The position numbers and the translations under genes are program-made. A model generated the notes under the pieces. That model worked only from the letters and a program-made list of their open reading frames with translations, ran no database searches and was not told where the DNA came from. From an uncultured Verrucomicrobiota bacterium (GTDB lineage Bacteria > Verrucomicrobiota > Verrucomicrobiia > Limisphaerales > UBA9464), in contig CAIMMI010000298.1 of assembly GCA_903842505.1 (NCBI GenBank), forward strand, positions 1 to 34,041: a DNA stretch of 34,041 nt, written 5' to 3'. Each line of letters opens with the position of its first letter. The stretch's first letter is position 1. Below, piece by piece: positions 16,241 through 23,533 of this stretch.

Positions 16241-17812
16241 ATGTTCCACTCCCTGACTCCGTCCCGGGTGGCCCGCGCGCTTCGCTCGGCCTTTGCCGGA
16301 ACCGTCCTGGCAGCCGTTGCGGCCCACGCCGACGTCCGACTCCACCCCCTCTTCACCGAACACACCGTCCTCCAGCAGGGCAAGCCGGTTCCCGTCTGGG
16401 GCTGGGCGGATCCCGGCGAGAAAGTCACCGTCCAATTCGCCGGTCAGACCGTGTCCACCGTGACCGACGCTGGCGGGCGTTGGTCAGTGAAGCTCAAGTC
16501 CCTCAAGGCGACCGCCGCCTCCCGGACGCTGCAGGTCACCGGCAAGAACACCCTCAACGTCGGGGACGTCGTCGTTGGCGAGGTCTGGGTCTGCTCTGGC
16601 CAATCGAACATGGAATGGCCGATGCGGGCGTCCGCGAATCCCGAGGCGGATATCCAGTCGAGCGCCAATCCGCTCCTGCGCCTGTTCACCGTCCAGAAGG
16701 CCACCTCCCAACTCCCGCTCGCCAACTTCAACAACCCCGCCAACCATTCCTGGAGCCTTTCCGCCCCGGATTCCGTCCGCGGCTTCTCAGCGGTTGCCTA
16801 CTACTTCGGCCGCGACCTCCAGAAGTCCCTTGGCGTTCCCGTCGGCCTGATCCACACCTCCTGGGGCGGCAGCCCGGCCGAGGCCTGGACCAGCCCGGCG
16901 ACCCTCCGCGAGAACCACACCTACGCCCGCGACATCCTCCCCAACTCGATCAACACCCTCCGCAACCGCAAGGCCGCCATGGCCAAATGGGAGGCGGATC
17001 GCGACACCGCCGTCGCCGCCGGCAAGCCCGCCCCCGGCAAACCCTTCGCCGGTTGGCTCCCCGGCGACCTCTACAACGCCATGATCGAACCCCTCCTGCC
17101 CTACGGCATTGCCGGTGCCATCTGGTACCAGGGCGAGTCCAATGCCGGCCGCGCCTGGCAGTACCGTTCCCTCTTCGCCGACATGATCTCCGACTGGCGC
17201 CGCGCCTTCGGCCAGGGCGACTTCCCCTTCCTGGCCGTCCAACTCGCCCCGTGGGACAAGAACCGCAAGCGCTCCCTCGAAGACATCACCCGGGAACCCG
17301 GCGAAAGCGACTGGGCCGAACTCCGCGAGGCCCAGAACCACGCCACCCGCGTCCTCCGCAACGTCGGCGTTGCCGTCATCACCGACGTCGGTGACAAGGA
17401 CGACATCCATCCCACCCAGAAGCAGCCCGTTGGCTCCCGTCTCGCCCTGCTCGCCCTCCGCATCGGACACAACCGCCGCGGTCCCGCCGAAGGTCCCGTC
17501 TACAGCTCGCTCGCCAAGGGCGACGGCAAGCTCATCCTCAACTTCAACGAAACCGCCGGCGGACTGAAGTCCCTCGACGGTGCCCTGCTCACCGGGTTCG
17601 CCATCGCGGGTGAAGACCGGAAGTGGCACTGGGCCAAGGCCGAGATCCGCGGCGCTCACCAGATCGTTGTCTCCTGTCCGGACGTCCCCAAGCCCGTCGC
17701 CGTCCGTTATGGCTGGTCGGACTTCCCCGTCGTCAACCTCGCCAACGGCGCCGGTCTACCGGCCTCGCCGTTCCGCACCGACGACTGGCCGGCCATCACC
17801 AACAAGCCCTGA
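16241..17812 (+). CDS. Sialate O-acetylesterase family protein (paralogue 1)
   Basis: 523 residues with a signal peptide (about 11-30, ending AAHA). An N-terminal beta domain (about 31-112) leads into the SGNH-type esterase core: CSGQSNMEW at 118-126 (nucleophile Ser122 by family rule), WYQGESN in the middle, and DIHPTQK towards the C-terminus supplying the catalytic Asp/His pair. The family removes O-acetyl groups from sialic acids or from plant polysaccharides; acetylated xylan or pectin is a likely target in environmental bacteria. The start is the first ATG before a signal peptide. A second paralogue lies at 20020-21408. Confidence 0.93.
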   Translation: MFHSLTPSRVARALRSAFAGTVLAAVAAHADVRLHPLFTEHTVLQQGKPVPVWGWADPGEKVTVQFAGQTVSTVTDAGGRWSVKLKSLKATAASRTLQVTGKNTLNVGDVVVGEVWVCSGQSNMEWPMRASANPEADIQSSANPLLRLFTVQKATSQLPLANFNNPANHSWSLSAPDSVRGFSAVAYYFGRDLQKSLGVPVGLIHTSWGGSPAEAWTSPATLRENHTYARDILPNSINTLRNRKAAMAKWEADRDTAVAAGKPAPGKPFAGWLPGDLYNAMIEPLLPYGIAGAIWYQGESNAGRAWQYRSLFADMISDWRRAFGQGDFPFLAVQLAPWDKNRKRSLEDITREPGESDWAELREAQNHATRVLRNVGVAVITDVGDKDDIHPTQKQPVGSRLALLALRIGHNRRGPAEGPVYSSLAKGDGKLILNFNETAGGLKSLDGALLTGFAIAGEDRKWHWAKAEIRGAHQIVVSCPDVPKPVAVRYGWSDFPVVNLANGAGLPASPFRTDDWPAITNKP

Positions 17813-17832
17813 CCAAGGCTGACAGACTCGCC

Positions 17833-17863
17833 CCGCCGCCCCGGTCCAATCCCGGGCGGCGGG
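17833..17863. terminator. Strong hairpin between convergent genes
   Basis: CCGCCGCCC pairs with GGGCGGCGG around a short loop, 21 bases after the esterase stop and just before the end of the APS-kinase-like gene on the other strand. There is no T-run on either side, so termination is likely only in part or factor dependent. Confidence 0.4.
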
Positions 17864-17866
17864 TCC

Positions 17867-18421
17867 TCATCCTTCGCGCCGGATCTCCTGCAGACAGCGC
17901 AGACAGTATTCCACGAGCCGCCGGTGGCTCTCCCCGATCGGCTCCGTCCCCGTCTCCAGCAGCAGGTCGACCTCTCCCGGGCAGGGTAGGTCAAATCGGC
18001 CGCGGATCGGCACCGGCAACTCCCCGCGCGACGCCTTGCGGTAAAGCGCCTTCGCGTCCCGCGCCTCGCACACTTCCCAGGAGGCGTCGAGGTGGACCCA
18101 CCGCAACCGATCCCCCAACACCCGACGCAGGACCACCCGCTGTTCGACCCCGGGAACCATGCTCGATCCCACCACCACTTGGCCTTGGTCCGACGCCATC
18201 CGCGCCACCTCGGCCATCCGACGATGATTCTCCGTCCGGGAGGCCTCATCAAACCCGAGATCGGAACTGAGCCCACTCCGGACGACATCGCCGTCGATCC
18301 GGAACACGCTCCACCCAAGCTCCCCCAGGCTCTGGCAGGCCATTGCGGAAAGCGTGGTCTTCCCCGCACCCGACCTGCCGTACAACCAGAAAACGGGCGA
18401 GGGTTCATGCGTTGATCTCAT
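17867..18421 (-). CDS. APS-kinase-like P-loop kinase (divergent CysC)
   Basis: 184 residues. Walker A GRSGAGKTT is at 15-23. The APS-kinase block IDGDVVRSGLSSDLGF at 42-57 and RTENHRRMAEVA at 62-73 follow, then VCEARDAKALYRKASRGEL at 117-135, matching the CysC pattern CExRDxKGLYxKARxGEI. The next CysC block (FTGIDxPYE), which contacts the substrate, is missing or changed here (PVPIRGRFDLP), so true APS phosphorylation is doubtful. The gene starts with an ATGA overlap on the mobA-like gene upstream. In many bacteria mobA is followed by mobB, also a P-loop protein, so this kinase occupies that place. No sulfate assimilation genes are nearby. Confidence 0.8.
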   Translation of the reverse strand: MRSTHEPSPVFWLYGRSGAGKTTLSAMACQSLGELGWSVFRIDGDVVRSGLSSDLGFDEASRTENHRRMAEVARMASDQGQVVVGSSMVPGVEQRVVLRRVLGDRLRWVHLDASWEVCEARDAKALYRKASRGELPVPIRGRFDLPCPGEVDLLLETGTEPIGESHRRLVEYCLRCLQEIRREG

Positions 18422-19083
18422 GCCGCTCCCGAAACCCTAACCGGACCCTTCATCCGTCGGAACCCGAATCCCGCGCTGCCGCCGTCCCAATCCCCCGGTT
18501 GGTTCCAGTTCACCAGACACGCCTGGTCCGGCTCCTCCACCCGCCACGATTCCATCCAGCCTTCCTTCAGGCCGTCCGACACCAATCGACGCGGTGAACA
18601 CTCACCGCTCCCGTCCCACGCCTTCACCGCCGCCAGAGCCTGACCAACCGGATACACCGCACAGAGGGGCTCCAGCCCCCGCACTCCTATCGGCACCACA
18701 CCACCCCCGGCACGCCGCTTCGCCATCAACCGCCCGAGGAATCCCGTCGAAAGCCCCGGCAGATCCACCGCCAGCACCAGCAGGTGCGCCGTGCGACTCC
18801 GCTCCAGCACCTGTCGGATCCCCTCCATCGGCCCGCCATCCTCCACCTCGTCCCGCACCCGCGACACCCCCTCATCCAACCCCTCCCACTCTTCCCGTCC
18901 ACCAAACCCCATCGAAACCCAGCACTCGCCAACGCCTGCCTCCTGCATCAGTCGGACCTGCCGCGCCAGCAAAGTCTCGCCACCGATCCGGAGCCCAGCC
19001 TTGTCCTGCCCCATTCGACGCGACCGCCCGCCAGCCAAAACCAGGCCTGCAATCGCGCCCGTCACTGGAATCAATCCATTCAT
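18418..19083 (-). CDS. mobA: MobA-like molybdenum cofactor guanylyltransferase
   Basis: 221 residues. The nucleotidyltransferase motif LAGGRSRRMGQDKAGL is at 16-31, followed by EDGGPMEGI at 81-89, VDLPGLS at 106-112 (metal-binding Asp), EPLCAVYP at 138-145 and a C-terminal VNWNQPGDW that corresponds to the family's N-NTPEDL block. MobA attaches GMP to molybdopterin, giving the guanine dinucleotide form of the cofactor. The order and motifs fit MobA better than other nucleotidyltransferases, but MocA-type cytidylyltransferase activity is possible. The stop overlaps the start of the APS-kinase-like gene by ATGA, implying translational coupling. Confidence 0.85.
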   Translation of the reverse strand: MNGLIPVTGAIAGLVLAGGRSRRMGQDKAGLRIGGETLLARQVRLMQEAGVGECWVSMGFGGREEWEGLDEGVSRVRDEVEDGGPMEGIRQVLERSRTAHLLVLAVDLPGLSTGFLGRLMAKRRAGGGVVPIGVRGLEPLCAVYPVGQALAAVKAWDGSGECSPRRLVSDGLKEGWMESWRVEEPDQACLVNWNQPGDWDGGSAGFGFRRMKGPVRVSGAA

Positions 19084-19181
19084 CTTTGGTTTCCTACCGT
19101 TCCATCACCTGCCGCTCATCCAGACCAAGAGGGGCGGCAGAGAGGGGTGGGGCGAGTGTCCTCACGAGCCGGTCAGGAGTC

Positions 19182-19243
19182 CCAGGTTTCAAGGCTCAAG
19201 TTTCAAGCCGCGGGTGCTTCAAACCTGAAACAGAAACTTGAAC
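19182..19243. repeat. TTGAAAC-type dispersed repeat with interleaved inverted arms
   Basis: AGGTTT pairs with AAACCT, and CAAGTTTC pairs with GAAACTTG, in interleaved order. It contains CTTCAAACCTGAAAC at 19217-19231, a 15-base word that also occurs at 29067-29081 inside a gene and at 32417-32431. The rest of the gap 19084-19337 shows only G-rich tracts and no gene. Confidence 0.7.
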
Positions 19244-19337
19244 CGCCCCCAAGCCGCGCGCCGCCCCAGAATACTCACTTGCGGGCAACCGCCAACTGGG
19301 GTCTAGTGCCTCCAGAATCATTCTAGCCACTTTATCC

Positions 19338-19649
19338 ATGAAAAAGTCCATCCAGCTCCTCGCCACCCTCGCCGCCCTCGGTATCGCCAGCACCGCGTTC
19401 GCCAAGGACGTCACCTTCTCCGGTGAAGGCAAGTGCGCCAAGTGCGCCCTCAAGAAGGCCGACAAGTGCCAGAACGTCGTCGAGGTGAAGGACGGCGACA
19501 AGGTCACCACCTACTACCTGAAGGGCGCTGCCTCCGATAAGTTCCACAAGGAAATCTGCGGCGAGACCAAGAAGGTCGACGTCACCGGCGAAGTCTCCGA
19601 GGCCGACGGCAAGAAGTGGCTCACCGTCTCCTCCATCAAGGCGAAGTAA
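19338..19649 (+). CDS. Small secreted Cys-rich protein, DUF6370-like
   Basis: 103 residues with a clear signal peptide (about 1-22, ending AFA). The mature protein is Lys-rich with GKCAKCALKKADKCQNVV (Cys at about 33, 36 and 44) and one more Cys in EICGE. This layout matches DUF6370, a small periplasmic family common in Planctomycetota and Verrucomicrobiota. The Cys pattern could bind a metal or form a disulfide; function is unknown. The gene is a single unit with its own terminator directly downstream. Confidence 0.85.
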   Translation: MKKSIQLLATLAALGIASTAFAKDVTFSGEGKCAKCALKKADKCQNVVEVKDGDKVTTYYLKGAASDKFHKEICGETKKVDVTGEVSEADGKKWLTVSSIKAK

Positions 19650-19666
19650 TCTTCTCCGCCTCATCC

Positions 19667-19698
19667 AGCCCGGCCCTTCCAGGCCGGGCTTTTTCTTT
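19667..19698 (+). terminator. Rho-independent terminator of the DUF6370-like gene
   Basis: A 9-bp perfect stem, AGCCCGGCC with GGCCGGGCT, with a 6-base loop, followed by TTTTCTTT. It lies 17 bases after the stop codon and is the clearest intrinsic terminator in the window. Confidence 0.92.
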
Positions 19699-19788
19699 GC
19701 CCGCGCACCATCGAACCGATGGCTTCAGCCCAAAAGCGGTCCTCAAAGCCGCGAGGGCCGGGGCGAGTATTCTACAGCATCGTGGGAC

Positions 19789-19851
19789 GTAGGCCGCGTG
19801 CCCCCACGCGGCGTTTCGGGATCCGCGCCGGGTGAGGGCACCCGGCCTACA
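19789..19851 (+). repeat. Double-hairpin palindromic repeat, complete copy
   Basis: Outer arms GTAGGCC and GGCCTAC enclose two hairpins: CGCGTG-CCCC-CACGCG and CCGGGTG-AGGG-CACCCGG, joined by a 15-base linker. The same plan recurs at 32291-32353, 33025-33089 and 33101-33165 with different linkers. Confidence 0.85.
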
Positions 19852-19874
19852 AGTGGGGCTTCGGCGACGAGTTC

Positions 19875-19919
19875 TGTAGGACGCGTGCCCCCACGCGGCG
19901 TTTCATGGGTCTCGCCCCA
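19875..19919 (+). repeat. Double-hairpin repeat, partial copy
   Basis: Begins TGTAGGACGCGTGCCCCCAC with the first hairpin intact and then diverges after the linker; the second hairpin is absent. It lies 24 bases after the complete copy, upstream of the second esterase gene. Nothing else was seen in the gap 19699-20019. Confidence 0.7.
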
Positions 19920-20019
19920 CCCGCTTTCCGGGGCTGTACCCGGATGCGCCCTCATGAGCCCGCAGGAAGGAGGATTGCCAGAAGCACGCAGCCCACCTTG
20001 ACTGGTCTCACTTCGCCTC

Positions 20020-21408
20020 ATGAATTCCTTCCTGCGTTCGTTGCTTCTCTTCGGCCTGTTCGCCGCTCCCCTGGCCGCCGCCGTGCGCCTTCCTGCCATC
20101 GTCGGCTCGCACATGGTCCTCCAGCAGAAATCCACCGTCACGCTCTGGGGATGGGCCAATCCCGCCGAGGCAGTCACCGTCTCCACGAGTTGGTCCACCA
20201 ACACCGCCCAGGCCACCGCCTCCAACGGCGGACGCTGGAGCGTGGCCATCCAGACTCCCCAGGCCGGCGGACCGCACTCCGTCCGCATCCGCGCCGCCAA
20301 TGAGATCGTCCTCGACGACGTCCTGATCGGCGAGGTCTGGCTCTGCAGCGGTCAGAGCAACATGGAATGGTCGGGCGACCTCGGCGTCCGCCAATCCCAG
20401 GAGGAAGCCCCCGGCGCCACCAACAACCTCATCCGGTTCTTCCATGTGCCGAAGGCCACCGCCGACGCCCCCCAGGATCACGTCGACGCCCAATGGGTCG
20501 TCTGCAATCCAGCCGACATGCGGCGCTTCAGCGCCATCGGCTACTTCTTCGGCAAGCGGATCCACGAACGGCTCGGCGTCCCGGTCGGCCTCATCAACAG
20601 CAGCTGGGGCGGAACTCCCGCCGAGGTCTGGACTCCCCGGGAAGTCGTCGAAGCAGCCCCCGATCTCCGGTCCGCCGCAACCGAGATCAAGCCGACGGCG
20701 TGGTGGCCCCATCAACCGGGTCTCGCCTACAACGCCATGATCCATCCACTCGTTCCCTTCCGGATCGCCGGCGTCCTCTGGTACCAGGGCGAAAGCAACG
20801 TCGGAACCCACTCCACCTACCGGAAGCTCTTCACGTACATGATCGATTCCTGGCGCGCTGCCTGGAAGTCCGAGCTCCCCTTCTACTTCGTCCAGATCGC
20901 TCCCTTCACCTACGGCGACGACCACATCCGCGGCGCCCTCCTGCGCGAGGCCCAGACCCAGGCTGCCGACCATCCCCGCACCGGCATGGCGGTCATCAGC
21001 GATCTCGTCGACAACGTGAAGGACATCCATCCCCAGATGAAGCGCGAGGTCGCCGAGCGCCTCGCCGCGCTCGCCCTCGCTGACACCTACCACGTCTCCA
21101 GCCCCAGCCCGCGCAGCCCCAACTACCGCTCCCACCGCATCGAGGCCGATGCCGTCCGCCTCGAACTCGACCCCGTCCCCACCACCCTCGTCTCCCGGGG
21201 AGGCCCTCCGACCGGATTCCAGATCGCGGGCGCCGACGGGAAGTTCGTTCCCGCCGAAGCCACCATCGACGGCAAGTCCCTGCGCGTCTCCAGCACCAAC
21301 GTCCCCAGCCCCGTCGCGGTCCGTTTCGGCTTCCGCAACGATTCCATCCCCAACCTGTTCACCGCCGAGGGCCTCCCCGTGAACCTCTTCCGAACCGACC
21401 GGCCCTGA
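20020..21408 (+). CDS. Sialate O-acetylesterase family protein (paralogue 2)
   Basis: 462 residues with a signal peptide (about 6-21). CSGQSNMEW is at 109-117 (nucleophile Ser113 by family rule), with WYQGESN, SSWGGTPAEVW and DIHPQMK also conserved. The overall plan is the same as the protein at 16241-17812, but it is about 60 residues shorter, mainly in the middle. Both should act outside the cytoplasm on acetylated glycans. The two genes are on the same strand, 2.2 kb apart, separated by unrelated genes and repeats, so they do not form one operon; an old duplication is possible. Confidence 0.93.
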   Translation: MNSFLRSLLLFGLFAAPLAAAVRLPAIVGSHMVLQQKSTVTLWGWANPAEAVTVSTSWSTNTAQATASNGGRWSVAIQTPQAGGPHSVRIRAANEIVLDDVLIGEVWLCSGQSNMEWSGDLGVRQSQEEAPGATNNLIRFFHVPKATADAPQDHVDAQWVVCNPADMRRFSAIGYFFGKRIHERLGVPVGLINSSWGGTPAEVWTPREVVEAAPDLRSAATEIKPTAWWPHQPGLAYNAMIHPLVPFRIAGVLWYQGESNVGTHSTYRKLFTYMIDSWRAAWKSELPFYFVQIAPFTYGDDHIRGALLREAQTQAADHPRTGMAVISDLVDNVKDIHPQMKREVAERLAALALADTYHVSSPSPRSPNYRSHRIEADAVRLELDPVPTTLVSRGGPPTGFQIAGADGKFVPAEATIDGKSLRVSSTNVPSPVAVRFGFRNDSIPNLFTAEGLPVNLFRTDRP

Positions 21409-21489
21409 CCCCACGATCCTCCACCTGAAAACGGCAGTTGGGTTATCCACCGATTCCTCAGATTCCACAGATTTCAGGAACCCGTTCTC

Positions 21490-21614
21490 CCGCAGTGGCG
21501 CAGAGACGCTGAGGTTTGGACCGCCGAGGTCGAGGCACCCTTCGCGTTCCTCGCGACTTCGCGCGAGGCCTTCCCATCCCCTTCTTTCGCCCCCTTTCGT
21601 TTCTTTCGGCCACC
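21490..21614. repeat. Dispersed repeat cluster upstream of the ATPase
   Basis: A CCCGCAGTGGCGCAGAG start is followed by a TTCGCGTTCCTCGCG run (21541-21569) that matches 25206-25234 with one difference over 29 bases. A pyrimidine-rich word beginning TTCCCATCCCCTTCTTTCGC lies at 21571-21614. That last part recurs almost unchanged at 23453-23500, after the ATPase gene, in the same orientation. Confidence 0.8.
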
Positions 21615-21633
21615 CACTACAAACGCTGCAGAA

Positions 21634-21770
21634 GGTTCACGCGGAGACGCGGAGGAGGCCGGTTCTGGCGAGTGCGAGTGCGGGAGGGGGATGCCGGTGG
21701 GTGCGTCAAGTCCCGACGGTGAACTACGGTGTCTGTTGGCCTCCGCGCCTCCGCGTCTCCGCGTGAGAAT
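21634..21770. repeat. Dispersed inverted repeat, TTCACGCGGAGACGCGGAG family, copy 2
   Basis: The left arm GGTTCACGCGGAGACGCGGA begins at 21634 and the inverted right arm CTCCGCGTCTCCGCGTGAG ends at about 21767, with about 90 bases of unrelated spacer. Length and layout match copy 1 at 2804-2943, while the spacers are unrelated. Confidence 0.75.
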
Positions 21771-21860
21771 TCCGCTGTTCCCGCAGGAGACAGTCCGGCC
21801 GGAGACGTGCAGGGACACGGCCACAACCGCGTTGCGGTTGATACTCGAATGGGCTTCGAA

Positions 21861-21896
21861 CCCAGGGTTGTCCCCGTACCTCGGACCAACCCTGGG
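21861..21896. repeat. CCCAGGGTTG inverted repeat
   Basis: CCCAGGGTTG at 21861-21870 and CAACCCTGGG at 21887-21896 form a perfect 10-bp stem around a 16-base loop. A GCGCCACAACGCCGTTGGCG stretch follows and could form another imperfect hairpin. It is one of several unrelated repeats in the 640-base gap upstream of the ATPase gene. No gene is seen in the gap; the open frame there is only an upstream extension of the ATPase. Confidence 0.6.
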
Positions 21897-22046
21897 CCAA
21901 GCGCCACAACGCCGTTGGCGTGGCTGAGCGCAAGAAGAGCGGCGTCCGGCATCCCTTCCCCCCTCTGCGCCACAGCGCCCCTGCTGGAAACCGTCCCCTC
22001 CCCGGACCGATTCCGGATACCAGTCTTTACAGAAGACTGCTTTTGG

Positions 22047-23411
22047 ATGAAATTGGTCTCTATGGACGACCGTATTCGGGGAGCCATCCGACAAAAGCTG
22101 GGCGATGCTATCTCGCTGCCCTTCCCCCAGTTCACTCCGCGGGAAGCGGGTACGACAGCACTGGAGGGAAAGGTCCGGGCGGTGATCGGGATGCGCAGGG
22201 CCGGGAAGACCACCTTCCTCCACCAATGCCTCGCGTCGAGACTGGCGGAGGGAGTGTCGCGGGAACGGCTCGTGTACTTCAACTTCGAGGACGAACGCCT
22301 GGCTGACCTCGAAGCCGCGGACCTGGGCGCAATCCTGGACGAGTATTACCGGTCCTTTCCGGAGTTTCGACGCCGCGAGCGGGTGACCTGGTGCTTCGAC
22401 GAGATCCAGCGGATTCCTGGCTGGGAAGCTTTCGTACGGCGCATCCTGGACAGCGAGAACGTCGAACTCCTGATCAGCGGATCATCCGCCCGGATGTTGA
22501 GTCGGGAGGTCGCCACCACCATGCGGGGAAGGGCGTTGGAAACCGTCATCACACCCTTCAGCTTCCGTGAGTTTGCGGTGTCGCGCGGAGCGGCGTTGCC
22601 ACACAGGAACCGCCTGATCGGGGCCGCTGAAGAATCAACCTGGCTGGCCCACTTCGATGCCTACCTGGAGATTGGTGGCTTCCCGGAGGCGGGCCGCGAG
22701 TCCCTGCGCCCGCATCGGGTCGACCTGCTGCAGGGCTACGTGGATACGGTTGTCTTCCGGGACGTGGCCGAACGGCATGGCATCAGCAACCTCGTCGCAC
22801 TTCGCGCCTTTGTGCGACACCTGCTCCGACAACCGGCGAGTCCCATGAGCGTCAGCAAGGTTCACGCGGACTTCCATTCGCGCGGCATCGGGATCTCCAA
22901 GGAAACCCTCCTGGCACTGCTGGCCCACCTGGAGGATGCGTTCCTCGTCTTCACCGTTCCGGTCGCAAGCCGATCCGAGCGGCGTCAGCAGGTAAACCCC
23001 AGAAAGCTCTACCTGGCGGATCATGGACTGGCCGCTGCATTCAATCCGGTCAGCAGGACCGATCGCGGGCACCATCTGGAGAATGTGGTCGCCTGCGAAC
23101 TGGCGCGAAGGCGGATGAACCTGGCGTACGTGCGGACCTCCGAGGGACACGAAGTCGACTTTCTGGCCACCGCTCCCGACGGCTCCGCCCAACTCATCCA
23201 GGTGGCCGCCGAGATTGGAAACAGGGACACGTTCGAACGCGAGATCCGGGCGCTCCAAGGGGCTGCGGCCGAGTTTCCCAAGGCCCGCAAGGTGCTCATC
23301 GCCGAAGGCACACCGCCTGCGGGGATCCGAGTCCCCGACGGCATCCAAATCCTGCGGATGTGGCGATGGCTCCTGGAGCCCACGGTCCCAACCAAAGGGA
23401 TCGTGGGCTGA
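22047..23411 (+). CDS. AAA_14 / DUF4143 family ATPase
   Basis: 454 residues from ATG 22047; ATG 22062 is also possible, and no clear ribosome binding site decides. Walker A GMRRAGKTT is at 48-56 and Walker B VTWCFDEIQ at 113-121 (Asp118, Glu119), with a sensor-like LLISGSSA at 141-148. The C-terminal DUF4143 part carries a nuclease-like residue set: HLENVVACEL near 343-352, GHEVDF at 367-372 and IQVA at 384-387. Members are often found in accessory regions and some are grouped with toxin-antitoxin or defence genes, but no activity has been shown for most. This copy stands alone between repeat-rich gaps with no partner gene. Confidence 0.9.
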   Translation: MKLVSMDDRIRGAIRQKLGDAISLPFPQFTPREAGTTALEGKVRAVIGMRRAGKTTFLHQCLASRLAEGVSRERLVYFNFEDERLADLEAADLGAILDEYYRSFPEFRRRERVTWCFDEIQRIPGWEAFVRRILDSENVELLISGSSARMLSREVATTMRGRALETVITPFSFREFAVSRGAALPHRNRLIGAAEESTWLAHFDAYLEIGGFPEAGRESLRPHRVDLLQGYVDTVVFRDVAERHGISNLVALRAFVRHLLRQPASPMSVSKVHADFHSRGIGISKETLLALLAHLEDAFLVFTVPVASRSERRQQVNPRKLYLADHGLAAAFNPVSRTDRGHHLENVVACELARRRMNLAYVRTSEGHEVDFLATAPDGSAQLIQVAAEIGNRDTFEREIRALQGAAAEFPKARKVLIAEGTPPAGIRVPDGIQILRMWRWLLEPTVPTKGIVG

Positions 23412-23426
23412 TCACGAGCTGGCTTC

Positions 23427-23500
23427 CCGCAGAGGCGCAGTGGCGCGGGGATTTCCCATTCCCCTTCTTTCGCCCCCTTTCGTTCTTTTCGGCCAACCAC
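23427..23500. repeat. Dispersed repeat downstream of the ATPase
   Basis: CCCGCAGAGGCGCAGTGGCG is followed at 23453-23500 by the same pyrimidine-rich word as at 21571-21614, in the same orientation; a 24-base core is identical. It fills the gap before the end of the next gene. Confidence 0.8.
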
Positions 23501-23533
23501 CCCACGTCTCCGCGTTGGAATCCGCTCGAAGGC

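Noticed and set aside
20008-21468. Long minus-strand frame opposite the second esterase gene
   Set aside because: It is antisense to a gene with clear catalytic motifs and encodes Gly/Asp/Val-rich sequence without domains. The same reasoning removes the long frames opposite 4929-5717, 9551-10417 and 124-2646.
21841-21900. tRNA-like GGCTTCGAACCCAGGG
   Set aside because: The words resemble a T-arm, but no acceptor stem, anticodon arm or CCA-side pairing fits; the stem formed is the CCCAGGGTTG inverted repeat.
21729-22046. A longer N-terminus for the ATPase from 21729
   Set aside because: The extra 106 codons run through dispersed repeats and show no conserved sequence; the family N-terminus fits ATG 22047 or 22062.
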